From Parasponia andersonii (Eukaryota > Streptophyta > Magnoliopsida > Rosales > Cannabaceae), in assembly GCA_002914805.1 (NCBI GenBank), contig JXTB01000037.1, positions 646,846 to 710,845 of the forward strand: DNA of 64,000 nt. Reading direction: 5' to 3'. Every line of letters starts with the position of its first letter. Position 1 is the stretch's first letter. Below are positions 11,501 to 21,651 of this stretch, in pieces. The position numbers and the translations under genes are program-made. The notes below the pieces were generated by a model that had not been told where the DNA came from, made no database searches, and saw only the letters and a list, made by a program, of their open reading frames with translations.

Positions 11501-13716
11501 CAATGGGAAAAGACTTGGAGATAGGCATGCCTAGAAAACTGAATGTACAACTTCGATATTCAAATGAGGTTCCAACCAAACTGGCTGTCACGAGACAAAA
11601 TAATCAGGCTGGTATAGGTTCCAGTAAATTCAGTGAAAAATTTAACAAGGGACAGGTTGATGTGAATTATGAGAGGCCATCAAGCAAGGTAAAGTTCGAA
11701 AGTCCTACACTGACAGATGCTGTCACTAATACTACTGATCTTCAGATGGACAGCACGGAATGTGAGCCTCCAAACAGACAGTCCAAGGTTGCTAAGAATA
11801 AAGGCATAACGCATACAGATGAAATACCATCACTGGAGCTCAGTTTGAAAAGGCTTAGAGGAGTTAAAGAGAACAGGACAACTGTACAAGATGATCGAAA
11901 TGTCTTGAGGCGTTCAAATTCTTCAGCCTTCTCAAGGTATAAGGAAATATTATAGATTTGAATGTTTTAAGACATCTCATGATCAATCCATAGTTTCAGC
12001 TAGAGCTGACTCATTATTGTAACTCTTCAGGTATAATGCAGCATCAAATAATAACAAGCTTCCTTCTGGGAATGCTGGAAGCAGTTTTCCACGTGATAAT
12101 AACGTGAAAGTTGCAAAAAAAGAATGTCATGATATTCGTTCTCAATCATGTGGGAACCCTCCCAATCACAGCTCAATTGAAGCTAGCAATAATATTGAGA
12201 TGGGCTTTACAACTAATAATGCTTTGTCCAATCATGTTTTAAACAAGTCAGTCACAGCATCCACTATCCAACAATTGTATCCTTCATCAGCTTTCCATCC
12301 TGCAAAAAACGACCTTTCTTGTGCTCCTCATCAAATCACAACTGACAATGCCAATGACGAGACTGCAAGTATGGTGTTGGTTCACTCAAAGGGTACCCAC
12401 AAGGAACATCATACTCAGCAGGTTCATATTCATTATGATAATCATCATCATCTCATGCGCAGCGTTCAACAGCAGCAGTCAAATGACCATAACGGTTTTT
12501 CCTTGAAGAAATTGGTTACAGCTGCTCCACACTGTGGGTCATCAAAAGTGCTTAGTGGGCCTGTTGAAGGTAACAATGGAAATTGCAGTATCATCAGAAG
12601 TGTTTCAGGCAGCAACCACGGGAGCAGTGCTGCAATTAATGTTGGAGGGACAAACCTAGAAAGTGATAATGGAATATCTGGTAAAAGTGGCAGTGGCGAT
12701 GCTAGTGGGAGTGGGAGAGTAGATGAAAACAAGTCTGCACAGAGAGAAGCTGCATTGACTAAGTTCCGCCAGAAGAGAAAGGAGAGATGCTTTCGTAAAA
12801 AGGTAACTGGAATTCTGTCATTTAAATTCTAATGCTATTTGTTTGTGTTTTGTTCTGAAACAACTGATCTTCATATGTTTTTTTTCTTTTTTCATTTAAT
12901 TTGATATTAGTATTTCTCTCTCTCTCTCTCTCTTGCTTTTGCATGGTGTTGTTTAATGAAAGTTCTTCAATTGGTTTCTGTGCATGTGCCACATTGATCA
13001 GAAATGAGCATGAAATGCCACTGGGATATGATGGTGAGTTAGTAGGATTCTGTTGTTGGTGTAAGTTGGTGGCTGCCTTGTGCTTGTGCGCTGCCGGCCT
13101 TATTTTGCTTGGCTGTAAAAGCAGTGTGTTTGTTTTAGTGTTAGAGAAAACGGATTTTAAAATTAATATTGTAAAGTGATCCCGTTCTCCTTTGGAATTA
13201 ATTCAGTAGTTTACTTACTAACTATATTTATATAAACACACATATATTTGCTGAACTTCTATTTGAGGTCTAGTGCCCATCGCTCTTGTTATGTTACATA
13301 AGTAACAATAGCGAGCAACGCTCTTCCCCTGGTTTTCATCAAATATGCCTTTCGGTTTGACATGCACTTAATGCCCAATGGCATGGCATGGCATAGCAAT
13401 TGTAATAATGGGAATTGTTTGTACTTCTTCAATTTTCTGCACCAGTGTGCCACCATATTGGCTTCTGCTAAACAGTGAGAAGCCGCTGATTTTCCGATCA
13501 TAAGATTTATGACATCTATTCAAGCAAAGAACATTACTGTAGTTTCTTCTGTTGAAAAATTGTATGGAACATAGTTTAACCTGGATTTAATTGGTTTCTC
13601 AGGTTCGCTACCAAAGCAGAAAGAGACTGGCAGAACAGCGACCCCGTGTCCGGGGACAATTTGTACGGCAGACAGTGAGCGAGAACTCAAGCAGGGCAAC
13701 AGACAGCTATAGCTGA
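8540..13716 (+). CDS. PRR7: Pseudo-response regulator 7 (circadian clock repressor)
   Basis: PRR7 is a nuclear transcriptional repressor of the morning loop of the plant clock and influences photoperiodic flowering. Coding exons are 8540-8879, 9810-9971, 10083-10216, 10582-10743, 11173-11356, 11492-11936, 12031-12802 and 13603-13716, giving 770 residues (Arabidopsis PRR7, 727). The receiver-like domain starts near residue 82 ([13 protein letters not shown]). The usual phospho-accepting Asp is replaced by Glu140 ([11 protein letters not shown]), the hallmark of pseudo-receivers, while Lys192 (FLVKPIRK) is kept. The middle is Ser/Asn-rich and low complexity. The CCT motif spans about 714-756, split by the last intron after CFRKK; that Arg, where most CCT proteins have Glu, also fits PRR7. 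The last exon ends RATDSYS-stop. A (GA)n tract lies in the intron at about 10491-10510. I prefer PRR7 to PRR3 because of domain sequence and gene neighbours. Confidence 0.93.
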
Positions 13717-14240
13717 TTCTTTCATCGCCTTTCCTAGTATTAGTACACATCCACATGCGAATGTCATGGATTTAAATGTCTGCAGATATGTTATACTAAC
13801 AACCAATATGCATGTAGGGAGTGAGCAATCCGTATTCATGGTGGAAATACTTTGAGGAACTCTTTTGAAAATCCTTGAACTGTATTCTATAACTGCGATT
13901 GTCTTGAACTCTTAGATGAGTTTTCAGCCTTTTGTGAAAACCCACTTATTGCGTCTAGTTTTAGTTTTTGTGACTCCGGCTTTGATTGCATTGGACGTTT
14001 AAAATTTTATTGGATTTTTTTTCCCCCCCCCCCTCAACCCCTCTACATGGTATCTTGTAAGTTAATTATATTTTCTTTATAAAGTAAAACCAATCAAAAA
14101 GGAGGTTTCCATCCGCCGGGGCACAATCCTAGGTCTCCAACGCTTCCCCTTGCCTCTTCCAACTTCTCTGTTCTGCAGTTCTAATGGACGCGTCGTCATT
14201 GCCTGCAGTTCTAATTTGACAATGAGTTCGGTATTTTCTA
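13717..14240 (+). other. PRR7 3' flank and small GC-richer patch
   Basis: The PRR7 3' untranslated region begins here. From about 14100 to 14240 the sequence is more GC-rich, and CTGCAGTTCTAAT occurs twice (about 14174 and 14203). No recognisable protein is encoded. Confidence 0.4.
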
Positions 14241-15154
14241 AGGGCACCATTGGTCCCAATCTCTTATCATTTTGACATATTGGTTATTAATTTTTTTTTT
14301 GTTGTATTTAAATATTAAATGTTTTTTTTTTAGTACTATTAGTTTTTTGGTATATTCTATTTAAGATTCTATTAAAATTCATTTGAATGAGAGAAATTTT
14401 GTATTATTAATCTTGATTTTTTAATTATTTAATAATTTAGTCCATAGTTTTTTGTATTTATATTTTTGATTAACAATCTTATATTTGTTAATTTTTTAAA
14501 AAATCAAAATTTTAAAAAATTAATTTTTCAAAAGATTGACAGATGCAATTACATAAAAAAAAATGAACATTTAATGGAAAACTATAAAACTTCTAAGGCT
14601 TATATACTACAAATAGTTAATTAATTTTTTAAAATAACCATTTATAATTATATGAATATTTAATGGATATAATAAATTTTCAGTCAAATTTAACTAGTGT
14701 AAAATTATGTATGTAAAATTTTTTTAGTTTTAAAAATTGTAAGATAATTATTTTTTGTTCATAAAATTACTATAGTTTGATATAAACTAAGGTTTATTAG
14801 TACAATTTTTTTTCTTTGTTGAATTTGACTTAAAAAAAAAAACTGTTTGATTTATATCCATTTTTTAATTTTAATTTTTTAAAAATTTGGCAGATATAAT
14901 ATTGTTAATTGGAAATATGAATACAAAAACAAAATTTAAGGACCAAAGTATTAAATAATTAAAAAATCGATATCAATAGTGTAAAATTTTTTTCATTCAA
15001 ATAAATTTTAACATAATCTTAGATAAAATATACCAAACGGACCGATAGTTAAAAAAAAGAAACGTTTGATACTTAAATGTCACTAAAAACTAGATTGAAA
15101 ACCAATTCATCAAAGTGATAATAAGTTGGAGACCAAATAATACTATTAACCCTA
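14241..15154. mobile_element. Foldback/MITE element with long inverted arms
   Basis: The left arm (from about 14241) and the reverse complement of the right arm (to about 15154) align over roughly 350-400 bp by eye. Shared landmarks in order are TTGGTCYC, TTATCAYTTTGA, TTTGGTATATT, TWTTTGAATGA, GATTTTTTAATTATTTAATA and ATTAACAAT. The arms are very AT-rich and clearly diverged. No coding capacity is seen. Long terminal inverted repeats suggest a Mutator-like MITE or a foldback element. I did not find a convincing target-site duplication. Confidence 0.6.
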
Positions 15155-16327
15155 TAACTAATGACTAACGAGCCACGTGGAGATGAAAGTCGGAAAATGA
15201 AATGTCTTAAACTGCTTTCATCTGTCAACCTAGTACATTGTTCACCGAAAAAATTGGAGAGTAACATAAAATGATAGATTACAACGAAAACAAGTATTTT
15301 TTTTTTGCATGGTTTGGCTTAATTTTATGCTTACGTCTATGATATTTTTTCAATATATTAGACTATAATTACAAACAGAACTTGTCCACCTATTTATAAT
15401 GCCAGGGACACAAGTTTACGCTAAAAAAACTTACACCACTTTAAGATAGTGGTTAAAATAGATGTCACATTATTAATATAAATTTTTAGTATTTTAATTA
15501 TTACAGATAATGATTGAAAACTAAATTTTTAATACAATATATGACATATGATTTGTTACTATTCAATTAGTATATTAAAATTTATTATAAATAAAATTAA
15601 CATTATCACTAATTGAATAATGATAAATTAAATCACGTACAAAAAATTTAGGAAAATAATTAATATCTCTAGCATCGTCCTATTTATAATCATTACTCTT
15701 TTTAATTTGAAGATGCCTCGAGTTTCCTAATCTAATTTGGCAACAAATATTTTACATAATTGATAAAAACATGATTGTGATAATAATAATAATGATCTCA
15801 TTAAGAATAATATTCAGTTGTCATCAAATCCCGATTCGGTGGGATTATTTTGACTTTTCCAATTAATATTAATTTTGTGTCTTGCCAAGCGTGCTGCTGC
15901 TCGCATAATGGTCATATATGCGACTCTTCTGAAAAAAAAAAAAAAGAAAAAAAAGTTGCCACGTACCATACGTGTTTGCAATATACATAACGAGACATGT
16001 AAAAATAGCATAAAATAAACATACTAACTAACAATATTGTGTTACGGCTTGAACAATATTTAACAGTGAAACAATTTGTGTTAGTGATGATTAGAGTTTA
16101 TTATTATATTCGAGAGATTGATCACGTAAAACATAAAAATGCTTCTTAAATCTATATGTGAAAATCAAAACAAAGATATCAAAATAGATAACGAGCAATA
16201 TCAATCGTGACTGGCATGTATAATGCATTCTAACTCTATGGAATCTCACTTCGTAGCCCCATAATAAAATATGAAGATGCATTAGACATTTTAGTTGCGC
16301 CGATGCTTACATTTAATCGCTCCTATA
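15155..16327. other. AT-rich intergenic sequence
   Basis: There is no supportable gene or clear repeat boundary. The downstream end of the minus-strand S-protein homolog lies at its right edge. Confidence 0.5.
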
Positions 16328-16741
16328 TTATTTGTTCCATTCTTCACATTGGTCATAGAGCCCTGTGTCATCGTTGAAAAAGCAAGGTCCATCAGTTGTG
16401 ATGCTCCAAGGGCATAACCTACAATGATCTCTTGGGGTGTAAATATCATCATACCAGTGAATAAGACCACTCGGCTCCCTTTGAAAGCTGCAAAAGAAGA
16501 GTGTTGAACCCAACCAATAATAATTGGGTTGAAAACGAAACTCATAAGTGGCATTGTATTGGAGAACATGGACCTCAAGGTCATCGTCTATGGACTTGCA
16601 GTGAAGAGTCAAGTCAATATTTTGGCCCAAACCGTTGCTGATATCAACTCTAGTTTTACCTTTACATATTATACATATAGAAGACAAGAACAACAAAAGC
16701 AATGGAAATAGTAGGACAAGGTGGAGATCCATGATTATCAT
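16328..16741 (-). CDS. S-protein homolog (plant self-incompatibility S1 family), copy 1
   Basis: This is a small secreted cysteine-rich protein of the family founded by the Papaver stigma S-proteins; most members have no assigned function. It is a single exon of 137 residues. Residues 1 to about 26 form a strongly hydrophobic signal peptide. The mature part has the family motifs NGLGQNIDLTLHC, FRFQPN, LFFCSF, WSITTDGPCFF and LYDQC, six cysteines and one N-glycosylation site (NAT). The frame could extend to an ATG at 16825, but that ATG lies upstream of a TATA box (16812-16819), so the start at 16741 is preferred. A second Met lies three codons later. A related intact gene lies at 20518 and a broken copy at about 18300. 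Confidence 0.88.
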   Translation of the reverse strand: MIIMDLHLVLLFPLLLLFLSSICIICKGKTRVDISNGLGQNIDLTLHCKSIDDDLEVHVLQYNATYEFRFQPNYYWLGSTLFFCSFQREPSGLIHWYDDIYTPRDHCRLCPWSITTDGPCFFNDDTGLYDQCEEWNK

Positions 16742-16811
16742 GGTTGTGAATTTTTTCTTTTTCTCTTGGCTAGAGTTCTTTTCTATATGGATTGTAATGC
16801 ATTCTGATCTC

Positions 16812-16819
16812 CCTTTATA
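16812..16819 (-). promoter_or_regulatory. TATA box of S-protein homolog copy 1
   Basis: The minus strand reads CTATAAAG about 70 bp before the chosen start codon. This places transcription initiation near 16785 and excludes the upstream ATG at 16825. Confidence 0.6.
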
Positions 16820-16841
16820 GGGCATGATAACATATCTATTA

Positions 16842-18097
16842 CCAGAAATATGTAGATAAGAATCAAAAGAAAACTACCATATATGGTCATGACGTTCATT
16901 TTGGTAAGCTAGTCCAAGATTTATTTTTTTTTTGCCCCCATTATTTAATTTTTTGCAGCTGGCTGATTTAATTATCGCCATTTGGTAAAATCTATTGTAT
17001 TAATGAATTAGGTACATTGTTGCATTGTATATTTCCTGAATTATAGGATATGGAAGAACTTATTATGTTAGATATAGGAGAGAGAATGTACTTATGATTT
17101 AAGGCCGAGATTGAGAAATTCACGAGTGAAGGAGAATATCGAATGTGGAGAGATAAAAACATAACACAAATCTAATATCATGCGGCACATTCTAGCTAAT
17201 TTCCAAAACTTAATTAAAGTATATGGTACAAGAGATTACTTCCAAATGCATTATTGTATTAAAAATAATATAATAAAATGTTTAATTCATTGTACTGGCG
17301 TTTAATTAAGTTGACAACTGAATGGACAACTTAATGTCACACTAGATCATACTAAAGTTGTGAGAATCTTAGCGCTATCTTTTAATTAAATAATGAAATA
17401 AATTAAGATTTTCATTTTTTTTTCAATTAATTTTCAGACAAAGGTACACACGTAGACATAAATTGATGTTGTCACTCGTAAGAATTCATTTTGGGTCGAA
17501 TATTTTCTTTTTTGTCGGTCGAATTTGGTAGAAAAAAGTTATTGCCAGCTGTGTGGTTATATGTTCCATGTTTTATTTAATTGAATAAAAAGGTGAGAGT
17601 GTGATTATGTCGACATAGAAAACTACTATTTATATTGTGGAAATGATTCAAAATTGAACATTTTGATTACGAAAAGTACACAAGAACGTACAAACTCTAA
17701 ATCAAAGTGCCAAAACTGAAAAATGCTCATATAATTGTTCCAACGCTCGCTCTAAAAAGATTGAGATAACCCAACGTGGTTACATTAAATGTTGATCACA
17801 AAGTGGTCCATATTTAGGTATTCAAAGCCAAGATAACCAAAGGAAAAAAAAAAAATCCTAAAGGAATAAAAATGCAATTGACCCACGCCACAATGGACAA
17901 ATTTATTATAAATATGATTAACGTGCATGAAATATATATCTATTTTAATTAAAATTTATTATATATTTTTTTATAAAAAAAATAAAAGAAAAATAATATT
18001 AATAATAAACATTTTTTCATATATATTATTATAATCGTTAAAATAATAATATAACGGTTAAAAAAAATACATATTCATAAGTTAAAAAAATTATGAA

Positions 18098-18157
<60 letters not shown>

Positions 18158-18299
18158 CTTTGAATTAAACTGTTTGTACGTACAACTTCCATTAACAATG
18201 AGCTCACGGTCACACCCTTATGTCATGTAAGACTATTGAAATTAATAAGGCTTTTTCTTAGTTCAATTCCTTTTATAACAAAGATCGCATCGATTTGTT
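16842..18299. other. Intergenic, with long TA microsatellite
   Basis: AT-rich sequence with no supportable gene. A (TA)n tract spans about 18102-18154. Confidence 0.5.
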
Positions 18300-19150
18300 T
18301 CGTTACACAGTCCATCGAATAGTGATGCTATACATTGGCAAAGCCAGCATTATGGTTGTGCTTTGGCCTTTTGTAAATATCAGACCAGACCACTTTGCTC
18401 CCATTAAAAGCTACAAAAGAAAATTGTTGTAGTCCAAAAGTTGCTATGGAATTGGAAGTTATTATAAGGCTGCTTGGTATAAGATAATTTCGGTTTTCAG
18501 ATTAATGCGAATGTTAAAAATAATAATATCATTATTTGATATTCAGAATAACTGTATTTAGTTGCACACAGTAATCTTATTTATGATTCTTGGGATGTTA
18601 GATAACTGTGTTTAATTGCGCATAAAAATATGGTTAAATTAAAATTAAAAAATTAAATTACTTATAAAATAATAAAATTTGTTAATATAATATAAAATAA
18701 TTTGTTATGATATCTAGGATGTCGTATATTTTTGTTTCATTTTTTAGGATGAATTTTAGATAGGGTGTCATTTAAAATTCATATGTTTTGATAACTTTAA
18801 GATAACCCTTAGTTAAGAATATTTGATTCATGAGATGATTACTTTATTGGATGTTAAAATAGTATCGAACAGGAAAATGCATTAAAATACTTATTCCCAC
18901 CTAAAGATTACCTTATACCAAACGATCTTATAAATTTTACGAGAGTGGGTAATAATATATGGACCCCAAGATCATCGTTTTTGGACTTGCAGTGAATAGT
19001 TAGGTCCATGTCCGGGTTGGTGATTTCTACCGTAATACTATCACATAGTTTGGGTACGGAAAAAAAGAACGTCACCAAAATGAATCGAAGAAGAACGAGT
19101 AATTAGAGATGTTGACGCTTGGTCATAGTCATGAGTTTGATTTGTTATGC
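18300..19150 (-). pseudogene. Broken S-protein homolog interrupted by a MITE
   Basis: On the minus strand two blocks resemble copy 1. The block near 18385-18430 corresponds to the part encoding the LFFCSF region, and the block near 18960-19010 to the NGLG/LTLHC region, including the match around TGGACTTGCAGTGAA. The reading frame is destroyed by substitutions and by a 460-bp insertion (18468-18927). Outer limits are approximate. It lies between the two intact family members, as expected for a decayed tandem duplicate. Confidence 0.65.
18468..18927. mobile_element. 460-bp MITE inside the S-protein-homolog pseudogene
   Basis: The ends form imperfect inverted repeats: GGCTGCTTGGTATAAGATAA on the left, and GATCGTTTGGTATAAGGTAA when the right end is read in reverse complement. 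TTATAA directly flanks both sides (18462-18467 and 18928-18933), consistent with a target-site duplication, although this hexamer is itself a palindrome in AT-rich DNA. The terminal sequence resembles PIF/Harbinger-type MITEs. No coding capacity is seen. Confidence 0.65.
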
Positions 19151-20109
19151 TAGCTTGAAATGGTTGGAAAATTTGTTTAGGTTTGGATGCACATTCTCCT
19201 CCTTTTTTTTCTTTTTTTTTTTTCGGAATAACACATTCTCCTCCTTTTAAAAAGCATGATAATAATTATGTTACTCTGGAAATTGCCATATATGGTGATA
19301 CCCAATATTCGGTAAGATATTCAAAGTTTTTCTTTCAATTACATTAGTTAAACGTGCAAATAAAGAAAATATACAAAGAAATATCATGTTCCTAAATTCA
19401 TTTTGGACAATATACAGTACTCCTAATTGGTTTACCTTTTGATATATATATATGGGTGATGTTTTAAAAGAGATTTTTGTTTTTACTCTATGGATAGGTA
19501 CTCTAATTTAGGCTATTGGATTTTAATCTAATGGTTTAAATAATATTAGTAGATTTACTAAAAAATTATTGTAATTAATATATGTATAAATATAGAAAAT
19601 TATTTAAAATAAAAAATATGGGGACCTTGATGAGTTAGTTAATTTTTTTTAATTATTTTTTTAATAAGAAAATAAAATTAGTAAAAAATACTTAATAATT
19701 TCAAATCACTCTTAATTATTTTATTCATTGGAAAAAAAAAAAACAAAAGAAGTATAAATTTTGAGCTGTTTGATGTATAATTTTTTTAAACAAATTTTCT
19801 TTCAATTTAGTTATTTTATCCATTTTTTGTTATTTTAGATTTCAACTTATTCATAATATGAAAATTATGCTACCTTGGATTTTACTTTTCGTAAAGTAAA
19901 AAAGAAATTTTATGAATTAAAGATACAATAGTATATATAATTTTAAATTAATGGTAATTAAAAATTAAACTTTAAATTATATTTTTAAAAAAGAAATAAA
20001 TAAAAAAGAATTAGAAATTAATATATTAAATAAGATGACTTATTATTATAAGTTTATTTCTAAATTAGTCAAACTTACCCATTTATAGAGAGAAAACAAA
20101 AATACCTAT
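19151..20109. other. AT-rich intergenic sequence
   Basis: There is no supportable gene. The composition is mostly A and T runs with short TA tracts. Confidence 0.5.
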
Positions 20110-20300
20110 TGAAAACTCATTCTATATATATATATCCGTTAGATCATAATCTAACAGTGATCTAATGATTACAATGATGTGTACGAAAATACATGCAGTA
20201 TTAATACGATTTCTTTCTCTTAAACGATACCTATGTATAGGTAAAAAAAAAAAAAAATCTAATAGATTGGTGCCTATATATATATATATATATATATAAG
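20110..20300 (+). mobile_element. Small non-autonomous element, copy B of a dispersed family
   Basis: The order of landmarks matches copy A at 2640: a GATC-centred imperfect palindrome (about 20130-20170), TGTATAGGT, a poly-A run, and TCTAATAGATTGGTGCC at the right. A (TA)n tract follows. Confidence 0.4.
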
Positions 20301-20409
20301 AACTCATGCCAAGTCCTAACAACTAAAAATAATAATCTCCGAAAAGAATCATGCGTATCACCGCATATGGTAATTTTTGGGTGTCATAATTAGGATATAT
20401 TATCATTCC

Positions 20410-20416
20410 TATTTAA
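20410..20416 (+). promoter_or_regulatory. TATA-like box of S-protein homolog copy 2
   Basis: TATTTAA lies about 105 bp before the start codon at 20518. This is a plausible distance for a short 5' leader. Confidence 0.4.
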
Positions 20417-20517
20417 GTAGAAGAATACATTAGAACCAAAGCAAAACACAAAACAAGTACGTACTCAAGAAGAAGAAAAGAAAGAAAGAAAAGAGATCAA
20501 ATCGTGCAATTCTGACG

Positions 20518-20919
20518 ATGATGATAATGAGTCACCGTCTTCTCCTCGTTCTTCCATTCTTTTTTGTGTTCTTTTCTTCTTTGTCTGAAATATGTGAAGG
20601 TCAAGGTACCTATGTTGTCATCACCAATGGTTTGGGACCAAACATAGACCTAACTCTTCATTGTTACTTCAAAGAGAAAGATCTGGGCGTCCAAGTTCTC
20701 CACTACAATGAAACTTTCGGGTTTCGTTTCAAACCGAACGTGTTAGATACGAAGCTCCTCTTTTGCAGCTTTCAATGGGGACAAAGTGATCTTCACTCGT
20801 TTGATATTTACAAGACCGAAGATAAGTGCTTGTATTGCCAATGGAGTATCACTACTGCCGGACCATGCTTTTTCAACCAAGATACAAGTCTCTACGATAT
20901 TTGTTATCAATGGAAATAG
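20518..20919 (+). CDS. S-protein homolog (plant self-incompatibility S1 family), copy 2
   Basis: This is a secreted small protein of the same family as the gene at 16328, in the opposite orientation. It is a single exon of 133 residues. The N-terminal ~28 residues are a hydrophobic signal peptide (LLLVLPFFFVFFSS core). The mature part carries NGLGPNIDLTLHC, FRFKPN, LLFCSF, WSITTAGPCFF and LYDIC, with six cysteines at positions equivalent to copy 1 and an N-glycosylation site (NET). The first of three closely spaced ATGs is taken as the start; starting at the third Met would barely change the signal peptide. A polyadenylation signal AATAAA lies at 21051. The family role is known only for pollen rejection in poppy; a role here is not implied. 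Confidence 0.9.
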   Translation: MMIMSHRLLLVLPFFFVFFSSLSEICEGQGTYVVITNGLGPNIDLTLHCYFKEKDLGVQVLHYNETFGFRFKPNVLDTKLLFCSFQWGQSDLHSFDIYKTEDKCLYCQWSITTAGPCFFNQDTSLYDICYQWK

Positions 20920-21050
20920 CCTGAGAGACTATAAATTAAATAGGAGAGCTTTGTCTGAAAAATCATATATTGTGAGATCATTATTGGAAGTTTCACATAT
21001 ATAGTTTTCAGAGCTTATTATATGTTTCAATATATGTCCACCTATATTTC

Positions 21051-21056
21051 AATAAA
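21051..21056 (+). terminator. Polyadenylation signal of S-protein homolog copy 2
   Basis: AATAAA lies about 130 bp after the stop codon. Confidence 0.5.
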
Positions 21057-21059
21057 GTA

Positions 21060-21646
21060 AAGTAACTCTATTTTGTGACTCATACATTATTATTTTAGTT
21101 ATTTTTTTTTTTTTTTTTTTGGTTTGGTTCTCTAATTAGATTATTATACAAAGGAGGGGAAAAAAAAAATCAGGTTTGTTGAGAAATAGTGGGTTGAAAA
21201 TGTATTAACAAAATTGTACAGCACATGAAAATTTTGAGTCCAAAGACAGATTATTCACAATATAAAAGTTTGACGTGTTAAAAATAAATGAATAAATAAA
21301 TCGTGAAATTATGCATAGAATGTTGTTTGGATTAATTTGGTTGGTGGACTTAAAAATGGAAATTATACTCGAAATTCAAAAATGATTTGAAGAGATAAAA
21401 AAATGAAGCAAAATATTGGGAATCTGGAGTCTTGAAGACAATCAATTTTTTATTGCAATATATTGATTTAATGCTTGTTTTTCCTTGTTTAATCTCGTAT
21501 TAAATACAATATTTATATCCTATTTGGAAAGATTTCTTCTAATTAGTTAACACAAGGTTAGCGCACACACAGCCAGATTGTTTAATTCCTTATTTAGTAA
21601 TAATTTAAAATAGGCTTAGATAATTATATATTTGGTAATGATTCAA
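21060..21646. other. AT-rich intergenic sequence
   Basis: No supportable gene or repeat structure was seen between the S-protein homolog and the probable solo LTR. Confidence 0.5.
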
Positions 21647-21651
21647 AATAC

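Noticed and set aside
8540-13716. A true two-component response regulator
   Set aside because: The phospho-accepting Asp is replaced by Glu140 and a CCT motif is present, so it is a pseudo-response regulator.
16742-16825. Start of S-protein homolog copy 1 at the upstream ATG
   Set aside because: That ATG lies before the TATA box and would bury the signal peptide behind 28 charged residues.
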